Shown here: piece by piece, positions 56,984 through 64,000 of the stretch | Numbering within the stretch: position 1 is the first letter of the stretch | Layout: every line of letters starts with the position of its first letter | DNA from: Thiomicrorhabdus immobilis | Lineage (GTDB): Bacteria > Pseudomonadota > Gammaproteobacteria > Thiomicrospirales > Thiomicrospiraceae | DNA: 64,000 nucleotides | Assembly: GCF_021654855.1 (NCBI RefSeq) | Contig: NZ_AP024202.1 | Span: 2,046,001-2,110,000, forward strand | Direction: 5' to 3' | Made by a program: the position numbers and the translations under genes | Notes under the pieces: model-generated | What the model was told of the DNA's origin: nothing | Database searches by the model: none | Seen by the model: only the letters and a program-made list of their open reading frames with translations

Positions 56984-58144
56984 ATGACTAAAACAACTGT
57001 ATTTACTTCTGAATCTGTATCTGAAGGTCACCCAGATAAAATTGCTGACCAAATTTCCGATGCGATGCTTGACGCCATTCTTGAACAAGACCCGCGTGCA
57101 CGTGTTGCCTGTGAAACTTTTGTAAAAACCGGTATGGTAATGCTAGGCGGTGAAATCACCACAGAAGCTTGGGTTGACCAAGAAGAGTTGGTGCGTAAAG
57201 TGGTTAAAGACATTGGCTACAACCACGGTGATTTAGGGTTTGACGGCGAAACTTGTGCGGTTCTGTCTTCTATTGGTAAACAATCTCCTGAAATCGCGAT
57301 GGGGGTTGATGATACCGCCGAGCATGAACAAGGTGCCGGTGACCAAGGATTGATGTTTGGATATGCGTCTAATGAAACCGATGTGTTAATGCCTGCACCG
57401 ATCTATTACGCACACCGTTTAATGGAACGCCAAGCCTATGTGCGTAAATCGGGTCAGCTAGACTGGTTACGCCCTGATGCAAAAAGCCAGATTACTTTAC
57501 GTTATGAAGACGGTCAGCCTGTTGCCATTGATGCGGTGGTACTTTCCACTCAGCACGGCCCGGAAGTGGACAACAACACGTTACGTGAAGCGATTATGGA
57601 AGAGATCATCAAACCGGTTCTACCTGCCGAGTGGTTACACAAAGAAACGCAATACCACATCAACCCAACGGGTCGTTTTGTGATTGGTGGACCGGTAGGT
57701 GATGCAGGCCTAACCGGCCGTAAAATCATTGTCGATACCTACGGCGGCATGGCTCGTCACGGCGGTGGAGCTTTCTCTGGTAAAGATCCATCAAAAGTCG
57801 ATCGCTCTGCAGCTTATGCTGGGCGTTATGTGGCAAAAAACATCGTAGCCGCTGGCCTGGCTGACAAGTGTGAGATTCAAGTGTCTTACGCTATCGGGGT
57901 TGCAGAACCGACTTCAATCAGCTTGGAAACATTTGGTACAGAAAAAGTCGACATCACCTTGATTGAAAAATTAGTGCGTGAACACTTTGACTTACGTCCT
58001 AAAGGGTTAATTGCGATGCTGGATTTATACCGTCCTATCTACCAAAAAACCGCTTCTTACGGTCACTTTGGTCGTGAATTACCTGAGTTCACTTGGGAAA
58101 AAACGGACAAAGCAGATGCGTTAAGAGCGGATGCTGGACTATAA
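56984..58144 (+). CDS. metK: S-adenosylmethionine synthetase
   Basis: Makes S-adenosylmethionine from methionine and ATP; 386 aa, standard length. [20 protein letters not shown] (about residues 8-27) is the ATP-binding start, followed by [12 protein letters not shown] (signature hexapeptide GAGDQG) and [24 protein letters not shown] at 56972-56976 is at 7-nt spacing. The leader carries a SAM-II-like riboswitch, so the product would repress its own synthesis. metF follows after 93 bp. Confidence 0.98.
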   Translation: MTKTTVFTSESVSEGHPDKIADQISDAMLDAILEQDPRARVACETFVKTGMVMLGGEITTEAWVDQEELVRKVVKDIGYNHGDLGFDGETCAVLSSIGKQSPEIAMGVDDTAEHEQGAGDQGLMFGYASNETDVLMPAPIYYAHRLMERQAYVRKSGQLDWLRPDAKSQITLRYEDGQPVAIDAVVLSTQHGPEVDNNTLREAIMEEIIKPVLPAEWLHKETQYHINPTGRFVIGGPVGDAGLTGRKIIVDTYGGMARHGGGAFSGKDPSKVDRSAAYAGRYVAKNIVAAGLADKCEIQVSYAIGVAEPTSISLETFGTEKVDITLIEKLVREHFDLRPKGLIAMLDLYRPIYQKTASYGHFGRELPEFTWEKTDKADALRADAGL

Positions 58145-58182
58145 AGCTGTTTAGTTTGGTCAATTCTTAAATTCAAGATTTA

Positions 58183-58217
58183 ACCAGGCCTGGTAAAATT
58201 TCAATACCAGGCCTGGT
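58183..58217. repeat. Two perfect ACCAGGCCTGGT palindromes in tandem
   Basis: Copies at 58183-58194 and 58206-58217 are 23 bp apart start to start, about two DNA turns, in the metK-metF gap. The first is followed by AA, the second by CG. Confidence 0.9.
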
Positions 58218-58237
58218 CGCTTTAAAAGAGAGACAAA

Positions 58238-59095
58238 ATGAAATCTCAACAAAAATACCCTCAAAAATTCAGTTTGGAGTTTTTCCCCCCGAGAACCGAA
58301 CCGGGCATGGAAAAACTTAAAACCGTCATTAATGAATTAGGCACTTTGAACCCTGAATATATGTCTGTTACATACGGTGCTGGCGGAACCACTCAAGAAA
58401 GAACCCTTGAAACCGTACGCTATATCCAAGAGCAGACAGACCAAGAAGCCGCTCCTCACTTAACCTGTATTGGCGCCTGCCAAGAGAGTGTCACGGAACT
58501 TTTGGATACTTATGAAGCTTTGGGAATCAAACGCATCGTAGCGCTTAGAGGTGACTTGCCTTCTGGGATGATGGACCCAGGTGAATTCAAATATGCCAGT
58601 GATTTAGTCAAGTTCATCAAAGACCAACGTGGTGACAAGTTTCATTTAGAAGTCGCGGCTTACCCTGAAACCCACCCTCAAGCACGTAATTGCGATATCG
58701 GTATAAAATGGTTCAAACACAAAGTTGACCAAGGCGCTGACTCGGCGATTACGCAGTACTTCTTCAACTTCGATAGTTATCGTTATTTTATTGATAATTG
58801 TGAACGTAACGGCATCGATATTCCGATTATTCCAGGAATTATGCCTATCACCAACTATGAGAACCTAATCCGTTTTTCGGAAGGTTGTGGTGCCGAAGTG
58901 CCTCGTTGGTTGAAGTGCCGCTTAGAAAGCTTTGAAGACGACAATGAAAGCCTACTCGCTTTTGGTAAGGATGTTGTTCAAGAACTGTCACAAAAACTGT
59001 TGGATGCCGGTGCGCCAGGCGTACATTTTTACAGCATGAACAGTGTTGAACCTACCTTGGAAATTGTTAAGAACCTGACCTTTAAGTCAAATTAA
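58238..59095 (+). CDS. metF: 5,10-methylenetetrahydrofolate reductase
   Basis: FAD enzyme that makes 5-methyl-THF, the methyl donor for methionine synthesis; 285 aa. SLEFFPPRTEPGMEKL, VTYGAGGTTQERTLET, HLTCIGA, RGDLPSGM and the TQYFFNFDSYRYFIDNC block are conserved. It lies downstream of metK and two palindromes, so its transcription may be partly independent. The AGAGAG ribosome binding site is weak but close to the ATG. It supplies the same methyl cycle as metK. Confidence 0.97.
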   Translation: MKSQQKYPQKFSLEFFPPRTEPGMEKLKTVINELGTLNPEYMSVTYGAGGTTQERTLETVRYIQEQTDQEAAPHLTCIGACQESVTELLDTYEALGIKRIVALRGDLPSGMMDPGEFKYASDLVKFIKDQRGDKFHLEVAAYPETHPQARNCDIGIKWFKHKVDQGADSAITQYFFNFDSYRYFIDNCERNGIDIPIIPGIMPITNYENLIRFSEGCGAEVPRWLKCRLESFEDDNESLLAFGKDVVQELSQKLLDAGAPGVHFYSMNSVEPTLEIVKNLTFKSN

Positions 59096-59106
59096 AGAAC
59101 TCGATT

Positions 59107-59859
59107 ATGCGTATCTCTCGTCTGTTTTTAGAAGGCAATTACCAAGCCAAGCAAACCATTGCTTTACCGAAAGAGCAGGCGCACTATGTTTTAACGGTGT
59201 TACGCCTTAAAAACAACTATACGATTGAAGCCTTCAACGGCCACGGTTTGTTGGCTAGAGGCAAGCTGATCGTGACTAGCCGACGAACGGCTGATTTTGA
59301 AATTGAATCGGTCGAACAAACCCATAGCGAATCACCGTTAAACACGATTTTAGTTCAAGGGATCTCAAAGGGTGATCGTATGGATTACTCTATACAGAAA
59401 GCCGTAGAGCTTGGCGTCACCGCCATCCAGCCGGTTTTTACCGAACGCTGTGATGTCAAATTACAAGACGAGAAACGTGAAAAACGTCAGCAGCAATGGC
59501 AAGCCATTGTTATCAATGCTTGTGAACAGAGTGGGCGCACCGTCGTTCCGAAAGTTCTGCCTATCCTAACTTACCAGGCCTGGTTGGAATCTCTACAAAA
59601 CGCTGAGAGCAAACCTTTCGGTTTGGTTTTAGACCCTTACGCCAAAGACAGTTTAGCTACGGTTAATCAGCCTTTGCAAGAAGTTCCTATCAACCTGTTA
59701 ATTGGTCCTGAAGGCGGTTTAACCGAGGCCGAAGTGGATGCAGCGAAAACCGCCGGATTAACTCCCGTACAACTTGGCCCAAGAGTATTGCGTACCGAAA
59801 CAGCCGGGCCGGCGATTTTAGCGATATTACAAACACTTTGGGGAGATTTTGGTGTTTAG
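59107..59859 (+). CDS. rsmE: 16S rRNA (uracil(1498)-N(3))-methyltransferase
   Basis: SPOUT-class methyltransferase that modifies U1498 in 16S rRNA; 250 aa. An N-terminal PUA-like part (RISRLFLEG, then HYVLTVLRLKNN) precedes the knotted domain with QGISKGDRMDYSIQKAVELG (about residues 86-105), LLIGPEGGLTEAEVDAA and LGPRVLRTETAGPAILAIL. It starts 11 bp after metF, suggesting one transcript. A perfect palindrome copy (59573-59584) reads YQAWL. Confidence 0.97.
   Translation: MRISRLFLEGNYQAKQTIALPKEQAHYVLTVLRLKNNYTIEAFNGHGLLARGKLIVTSRRTADFEIESVEQTHSESPLNTILVQGISKGDRMDYSIQKAVELGVTAIQPVFTERCDVKLQDEKREKRQQQWQAIVINACEQSGRTVVPKVLPILTYQAWLESLQNAESKPFGLVLDPYAKDSLATVNQPLQEVPINLLIGPEGGLTEAEVDAAKTAGLTPVQLGPRVLRTETAGPAILAILQTLWGDFGV
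59573..59584. repeat. ACCAGGCCTGGT palindrome inside rsmE
   Basis: Perfect copy in coding sequence, read as YQAWL in frame. Confidence 0.9.
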
Positions 59860-59976
59860 ATGCTAGAATATATATCTTTCAATCCTATCCCTACCAAGGA
59901 ATACTGAATTGCAAAATATTGCTCTTAATTTAAAATCATCAGGAACCATCCTTTTCACGCATAAAAAGGGCCTTCT

Positions 59977-62394
59977 GTGAGAGCAAAGCTATCCAAACCG
60001 CCACTGTTGTTTGCCATTTTTCTGATTTGCTTATTCACTAACCGTTTGACCCTGGCAAATACCGATACCATGACGCCATCGGATACAACGCCGAGCACCA
60101 CTCAACAACTTGAGCCTATCTCTTTACAATTGAAATGGCAGAACCAGTTTCAGTTTGCCGGTTATTATGCGGCGAAAATCAAAGGTTATTATGCGGCAGA
60201 AGGTTTAGATGTCACCATAAAACCTAGAGATCCTTTCAAAAACAATATTCAGCAAGTGATTGATGGCGAATCCGAATACGGTATAGCGGACAGCATGATG
60301 ATGCTCTACCAAGCTAAAGGAGCACCAATAACCATTGTTGCGCCTATCTTCCAACATTCACCGCAAGTTATCATCACCTTAAAATCCAGTGGTATAGACA
60401 GCCTTTTTGATTTAACGGGTAAAAACATCGCCTTTTATCAAAAGGACACCGATGGTTTCCCTCTGCTTGCGATGATGAAACACAATCACATCACCCCCAA
60501 CCTAGATCGAATGATTATCAAAGCCGGCCCGGACATGCTGACAAAAGGCCAGATTCAAGCGTACCCGGCTTATCTTTCCAATGAACCCTATTTTTTTTAT
60601 AAAAACGGTATTGAAATCAATATCTTTCATCCGATGAACTATGGGGTTGACCTCTATGGAGACCTCATCTTCACGCATAACGATGAATTAAAGAATCACC
60701 CTGAAAGGGTACTGGCATTCAAACGTGCATCCATCAAGGGTTGGGACTACGCTTTAAAGCACAAAGAAGAGATCATCAATTACCTGATTAATGAACTGAA
60801 AGTCAATAAAAGCTATGAACACCTGATGTATGAAGCCAGAGTGATTGAAGAAGCTATTCAGCCGAACACAATGCCGATTGGCACCTTGGATAAGGGGCGT
60901 TTAGACTTTATTCATCGCCTATTTGTTGACCACCAACTGATTGACAAAGATTTCGACGTATCCAAAGGCATCTACCAAAAAGAGGTGCATCGCTTAACCC
61001 TGACCGAAAAAGAAACCGCTTGGATTAGAGAGCACCCGGTGGTGCACGTTGCCGTTGACAACAACTGGGCTCCCATCGAGTTTGTAGATAATAAAGGTCA
61101 ATATACGGGCATCGCTAACGAATATTTTATCTATCTAAAATCCCTAACGGGAATCGAGTTTAAACCCGCTGCCGAACTCAGTTGGCAAGAGGCTGTACAA
61201 CAGGTCAAAGATAATAAACTTGATATGTATTCTGCGGTTATCAATACCCCCGAACGCGGTCGATACGTCAACTTCACGCAACCTTACCTGAACTTCCCAA
61301 TGGTTATCGCCACCCAAAAAGGCGAAAACTTTATAAAAGATTTATCGACCCTCAGTGACAAAACCATTGCCGTTGTAGATGGCTATGCGGCACATGAGTT
61401 ACTGAAAACCCACTTCCCTAAGTTGAATTTATACCTTGTCGATAACCCTCAGAAAGGTCTTGAAGCGGTTTCTCAGGGACTGGCTTATGGTTACGTTGAC
61501 AATGTTGCGGTTATTGGCTATCTCATTCGCTCAACAGGCTTACCCAACTTGCAGATTAGCGGTGAAACCCCTTTTAAAGCCGATGTTTCGATGGCAATCC
61601 GTAAAGATTGGCCAGAATTGCATTCTATTTTAAACAAAGCGTTAGCCAGCATAGACTCCCAAACCCAAACCAAACTCAACAACCCATGGTTACAAGTCGA
61701 CTATAAACAGGAAATAGAATGGAATCGGGTTTTTCTGATTCTCACACCCATCGTCATTGGTTTACTGATAATCCTACTTTACAATCGTAAGCTGAGGAAC
61801 TTGAACCAACAGTTAACCACGAGCAACAAGCAACTCGTCAACACCCAAAAAACCTTAGAAATCACCAATGATAAGCTGGCTCAATTAAATATCACTGACT
61901 TCTTAACGGGTGCATACAACCGCAGTCATATCGACCATATACTCAATACCGAAATCAATCGCAGTAACCGACAGCTGAGTCCTGTCAGCATTATGTTGAT
62001 CGACTTGGATAATTTCAAAAAAATCAACGATACCTACGGACATCTAACCGGTGATGAAGTCTTGAAAGCGATTAGCCACGACATCAAGCAACATATCCGC
62101 TCATCGGATACATTTGGTCGCTGGGGCGGTGAAGAGTTTATGCTTATTTGCCCGGCAACCGATTCACAACAAGCCCAGGTCATTGCAGATAAGGTTCTAC
62201 ATTCCGTTAAAAAAATCGGCTTTAGGGAAGGTTTCACACAAACATTAAGCATTGGGGTTGCAACCTACTCTCTTGACGAACCGCTACTCAAGTTTGTGGC
62301 TCGCGCGGATGATGCTCTCTACCAAGCAAAAAACACCGGAAAGGATAAAGTCGTTTCTGCCGAAAGCCTGCAAGAACTTCCAGAGTTCGAATAA
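59977..62394 (+). CDS. Diguanylate cyclase with two periplasmic substrate-binding-type sensor domains
   Basis: An 805-aa sensor. After a signal segment (FAIFLICLFTNRLTLA), an NMT1/THI5-like domain (about 45-325; QFAGYYAAKIKGYYAAEGLD) and then a SBP_bac_3-type domain (about 348-570; VDNNWAPIEFVDNKGQYTGI) lie in the periplasm. One membrane helix (FLILTPIVIGLLIILLY, about 588-604) leads to a short coiled coil and a GGDEF domain with intact RWGGEEFML. It should sense small ligands outside and make c-di-GMP inside. The GTG start has AAGGG about 7 nt upstream. No ABC transporter genes are nearby, so the binding domains are sensors. Confidence 0.88.
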   Translation: MRAKLSKPPLLFAIFLICLFTNRLTLANTDTMTPSDTTPSTTQQLEPISLQLKWQNQFQFAGYYAAKIKGYYAAEGLDVTIKPRDPFKNNIQQVIDGESEYGIADSMMMLYQAKGAPITIVAPIFQHSPQVIITLKSSGIDSLFDLTGKNIAFYQKDTDGFPLLAMMKHNHITPNLDRMIIKAGPDMLTKGQIQAYPAYLSNEPYFFYKNGIEINIFHPMNYGVDLYGDLIFTHNDELKNHPERVLAFKRASIKGWDYALKHKEEIINYLINELKVNKSYEHLMYEARVIEEAIQPNTMPIGTLDKGRLDFIHRLFVDHQLIDKDFDVSKGIYQKEVHRLTLTEKETAWIREHPVVHVAVDNNWAPIEFVDNKGQYTGIANEYFIYLKSLTGIEFKPAAELSWQEAVQQVKDNKLDMYSAVINTPERGRYVNFTQPYLNFPMVIATQKGENFIKDLSTLSDKTIAVVDGYAAHELLKTHFPKLNLYLVDNPQKGLEAVSQGLAYGYVDNVAVIGYLIRSTGLPNLQISGETPFKADVSMAIRKDWPELHSILNKALASIDSQTQTKLNNPWLQVDYKQEIEWNRVFLILTPIVIGLLIILLYNRKLRNLNQQLTTSNKQLVNTQKTLEITNDKLAQLNITDFLTGAYNRSHIDHILNTEINRSNRQLSPVSIMLIDLDNFKKINDTYGHLTGDEVLKAISHDIKQHIRSSDTFGRWGGEEFMLICPATDSQQAQVIADKVLHSVKKIGFREGFTQTLSIGVATYSLDEPLLKFVARADDALYQAKNTGKDKVVSAESLQELPEFE

Positions 62395-62447
62395 CAAAGA
62401 CTTAATATTTTAAATAAGAATCGCTCTTAACTAGATTGAAATCTGAG

Positions 62448-62453
62448 TATAAT
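62448..62453 (+). promoter_or_regulatory. gshA: Perfect -10 element (TATAAT) upstream of gshA
   Basis: TATAAT at 62448-62453 overlaps the first possible ATG of the gshA frame (62452). No good -35 is seen at 17 bp (TCTTAA). A transcript from here would begin about 62460, so translation from 62452 is unlikely and the ATG at 62494 is favoured. Confidence 0.4.
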
Positions 62454-62493
62454 GGTGTTCTTAAAATACCGCGCAAACATAAGAGATGTATCG

Positions 62494-63804
62494 ATGTCAT
62501 CAACCAGCCAAGTGCCACATTTACAAACTGCGTTAAAAGGGCCTCTTTTAGAACTAGAAAAGCACCTTTTAGCCAATAACACCGCCATTGAATCCTGGTT
62601 TAGAAAACAGTTTAAAAACACCCCAGCGCCATTTTACGGCTCGGTTGATTTGCGCAATGCTGGCTACAAACTTGCCCCGGTCGATACCAATCTATTCCCT
62701 GCAGGTTTCAATAACCTACATCCGGATTTACGCTCTCTGGCGGTGCATGCGGCACAAAACGCGGTAACTCAAGTATGCCCGATTGCCGATGGGGTTCTGA
62801 TTATTCCTGAAAACCACACCCGCAATCTCTACTATCTTGAGAACGTCTACGCTCTGCAAACTATTTTGGAAAGCGCGGGCTACGAAGTCCACATTGGTTC
62901 TTTGATTCCTGAATTGAATGCGCCGATGGTGATTGAACTACCTTCAGGTAACGCCCTGACCCTAAAACCGATTGTCAAAAAGGACAACCGTGTCGGTGTC
63001 GATGACTTTTTTCCATGCGCGGTGCTGCTTAACAATGATTTATCGGGCGGACGCCCGGAAATACTGGAAGGTATCGAACAGACCTTATTACCCCCTATGG
63101 AACTTGGTTGGGCCAACCGTTATAAAACGGAACATTTTGCGCATTATTCAGATGTGACCGAAGCGTTTGCCAAATTGATTGATATCGATCAATGGTTGAT
63201 CAACCCGACATCGATTCCTTGCGGACCGATAAACTTTAAAGACCAAACAGGACTGGAAGATCTTGCAGAGGCCGTAAACAAGGTTTTGGAAGAGACTCAA
63301 ACCTACTACAAAACCCACGATATCAAGTGTAAACCTTTTGTGATTGTTAAGTCGGATAGTGGAACTTACGGCATGGCGATCATGTCGGTCAACAGCCCAG
63401 AAGACATCTTGAACCTCAACCGCAAACAGCGTAATAAAATGGCCTCGGTTAAAGAGGGGTTACAAGTTGAGCAGATGTTGGTTCAGGAAGGCGTCTATAC
63501 CTATGAAACCATCAATGAAGCCGTAGCCGAGCCGGTTGTCTATATGATTGGCAGCCAAGTCATTGGCGGTTTTTATCGTGTCCATACCGGTAAGACTGCG
63601 ACGGACAACCTAAACTCACCGGGGATGCACTTTGAGCCACTCTCTTTTGAAGAGGCCTGTGTATTACCTGACGAAACGCAAAACCCGGATGCGAGTCCGA
63701 ACCGTTTTTATGCTTACGGCGTGATTGCACGTTTAGCGCTATTAGCCGCAGCCCGTGAAATTGCCGCTGCCAAAGGCAACCTTCCGGCTATCGATGCAAT
63801 CTAA
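62494..63804 (+). CDS. gshA: Glutamate-cysteine ligase, ferrooxidans type
   Basis: First enzyme of glutathione synthesis; 436 aa from this ATG. It matches the ATP-grasp-like GshA group typified by Acidithiobacillus, not the E. coli type. Landmarks are FYGSVDLRNAGYKLAPVDTN (about residues 46-65), VDTNLFPAGFNNL, VIVKSDSGTYGMAIMSV and SQVIGGFYRVHTGKTATDN. The frame is open to an ATG at 62452 but that codon overlaps a TATAAT. gshB begins 25 bp after the stop, so both enzymes of the pathway are co-transcribed. Confidence 0.92.
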   Translation: MSSTSQVPHLQTALKGPLLELEKHLLANNTAIESWFRKQFKNTPAPFYGSVDLRNAGYKLAPVDTNLFPAGFNNLHPDLRSLAVHAAQNAVTQVCPIADGVLIIPENHTRNLYYLENVYALQTILESAGYEVHIGSLIPELNAPMVIELPSGNALTLKPIVKKDNRVGVDDFFPCAVLLNNDLSGGRPEILEGIEQTLLPPMELGWANRYKTEHFAHYSDVTEAFAKLIDIDQWLINPTSIPCGPINFKDQTGLEDLAEAVNKVLEETQTYYKTHDIKCKPFVIVKSDSGTYGMAIMSVNSPEDILNLNRKQRNKMASVKEGLQVEQMLVQEGVYTYETINEAVAEPVVYMIGSQVIGGFYRVHTGKTATDNLNSPGMHFEPLSFEEACVLPDETQNPDASPNRFYAYGVIARLALLAAAREIAAAKGNLPAIDAI

Positions 63805-63829
63805 AACAGCTCACTCAAAAGGAAATAAA

Positions 63830-64000
63830 ATGGCTTATCGTGTTGGCATCGTGATGGATCCAATCTCTGGAATCAAACCACATAAAGACAGTTCTTTTGC
63901 CATGCTTTTAGAAGCTCAGCGTCGCGGCCATGAGCTGGTTTACATGCAACCCGAAGACCTCTACCTAAAGAATGGCCAGGCCTATGCCATCGCCAGCGAA
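63830..64000 (+). CDS. gshB: Glutathione synthetase, 5' part only
   Basis: The first 57 codons of GshB, which joins gamma-glutamylcysteine to glycine. RVGIVMDPISGIKPHKDSSF and FAMLLEAQRRGHEL match the family N-terminus. AAAGGA lies 6-7 nt before the ATG. The gene runs off the window. A degenerate palindrome copy, GCCAGGCCTATG, lies at 63975-63986. Confidence 0.93.
   Translation, partial: MAYRVGIVMDPISGIKPHKDSSFAMLLEAQRRGHELVYMQPEDLYLKNGQAYAIASE

Noticed and set aside
62452-62493. Upstream ATG for gshA
   Set aside because: It overlaps a perfect TATAAT and lacks a ribosome binding site; the ATG at 62494 fits better.

Overview
The window is a gene-dense, moderately AT-rich stretch of a gammaproteobacterial chromosome. 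NrdA/NrdB, NudE, YrfG, Uup, CysQ, RpoD, DnaG and TsaD all look like ordinary gammaproteobacterial proteins. A ferrooxidans-type ATP-grasp GshA, an N-type ATP synthase cluster, several c-di-GMP proteins and an HvfA/HvfB copper-RiPP locus fit an aquatic or sulfur-oxidising lineage such as Thiomicrospira, Thiomicrorhabdus or Hydrogenovibrio. The taxonomic placement is inference.

Layout. 1-12.6 kb: nrdA and nrdB, separated by 9 kb of housekeeping genes (HDOD protein, cysQ, nudE, yrfG, uup, a spermidine-synthase-like protein, a thioredoxin-like protein, tpm, a degenerate receiver) and by a 668-bp inverted-repeat element. 12.7-18 kb: a Pat-type acyltransferase divergent from an HDAC-family deacetylase, then an ECF sigma/anti-sigma pair. 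18.2-21.2 kb: haemin-type ABC transporter genes and yihY. 21.4-25 kb: an HvfABC-like locus made of a Tat-signal precursor with four EGxCG-type repeats, an MNIO (DUF692) enzyme and a DUF2063 partner split by a 1,424-bp IS3-family element. 25.2-29.8 kb: DJ-1-family protein, ctpA, ArsR regulator, SprA-like metalloprotease, second HDOD protein. 29.8-35.9 kb: tRNA-Ile2(CAU) and the macromolecular-synthesis cluster rpsU-yqeY-dnaG-rpoD with divergent tsaD. 36-42 kb: plsY, folB, two tandem FliG-C-like small proteins, a MidA-type methyltransferase, uppP, nnrD/nnrE. 42-49 kb: N-ATPase operon atpD-C-Q-B-E-F-A-G. 49.4-51.2 kb: purE-purK. 51.4-56.7 kb: a PhnD-like lipoprotein with two large c-di-GMP proteins. 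56.8-64 kb: SAM-II-like riboswitch, metK, metF, rsmE, a dual-sensor diguanylate cyclase, gshA and the start of gshB.

Two things cut across the gene map. First, the perfect 12-bp palindrome ACCAGGCCTGGT occurs twelve times, and its 8-bp core CAGGCCTG about 25 times, mostly but not only between genes. One copy sits at the exact centre of the 668-bp inverted repeat and degenerate copies sit at both its ends. Second, control appears layered at RNA level in places: the metK leader can form a SAM-II-type pseudoknot competing with pairing that would sequester the metK ribosome binding site, and an intrinsic terminator sits inside the rpsU-dnaG-rpoD cluster.

All counts were made by eye from the sequence; no database search was run. 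Family assignments rest on recognised motifs and remembered homologues.
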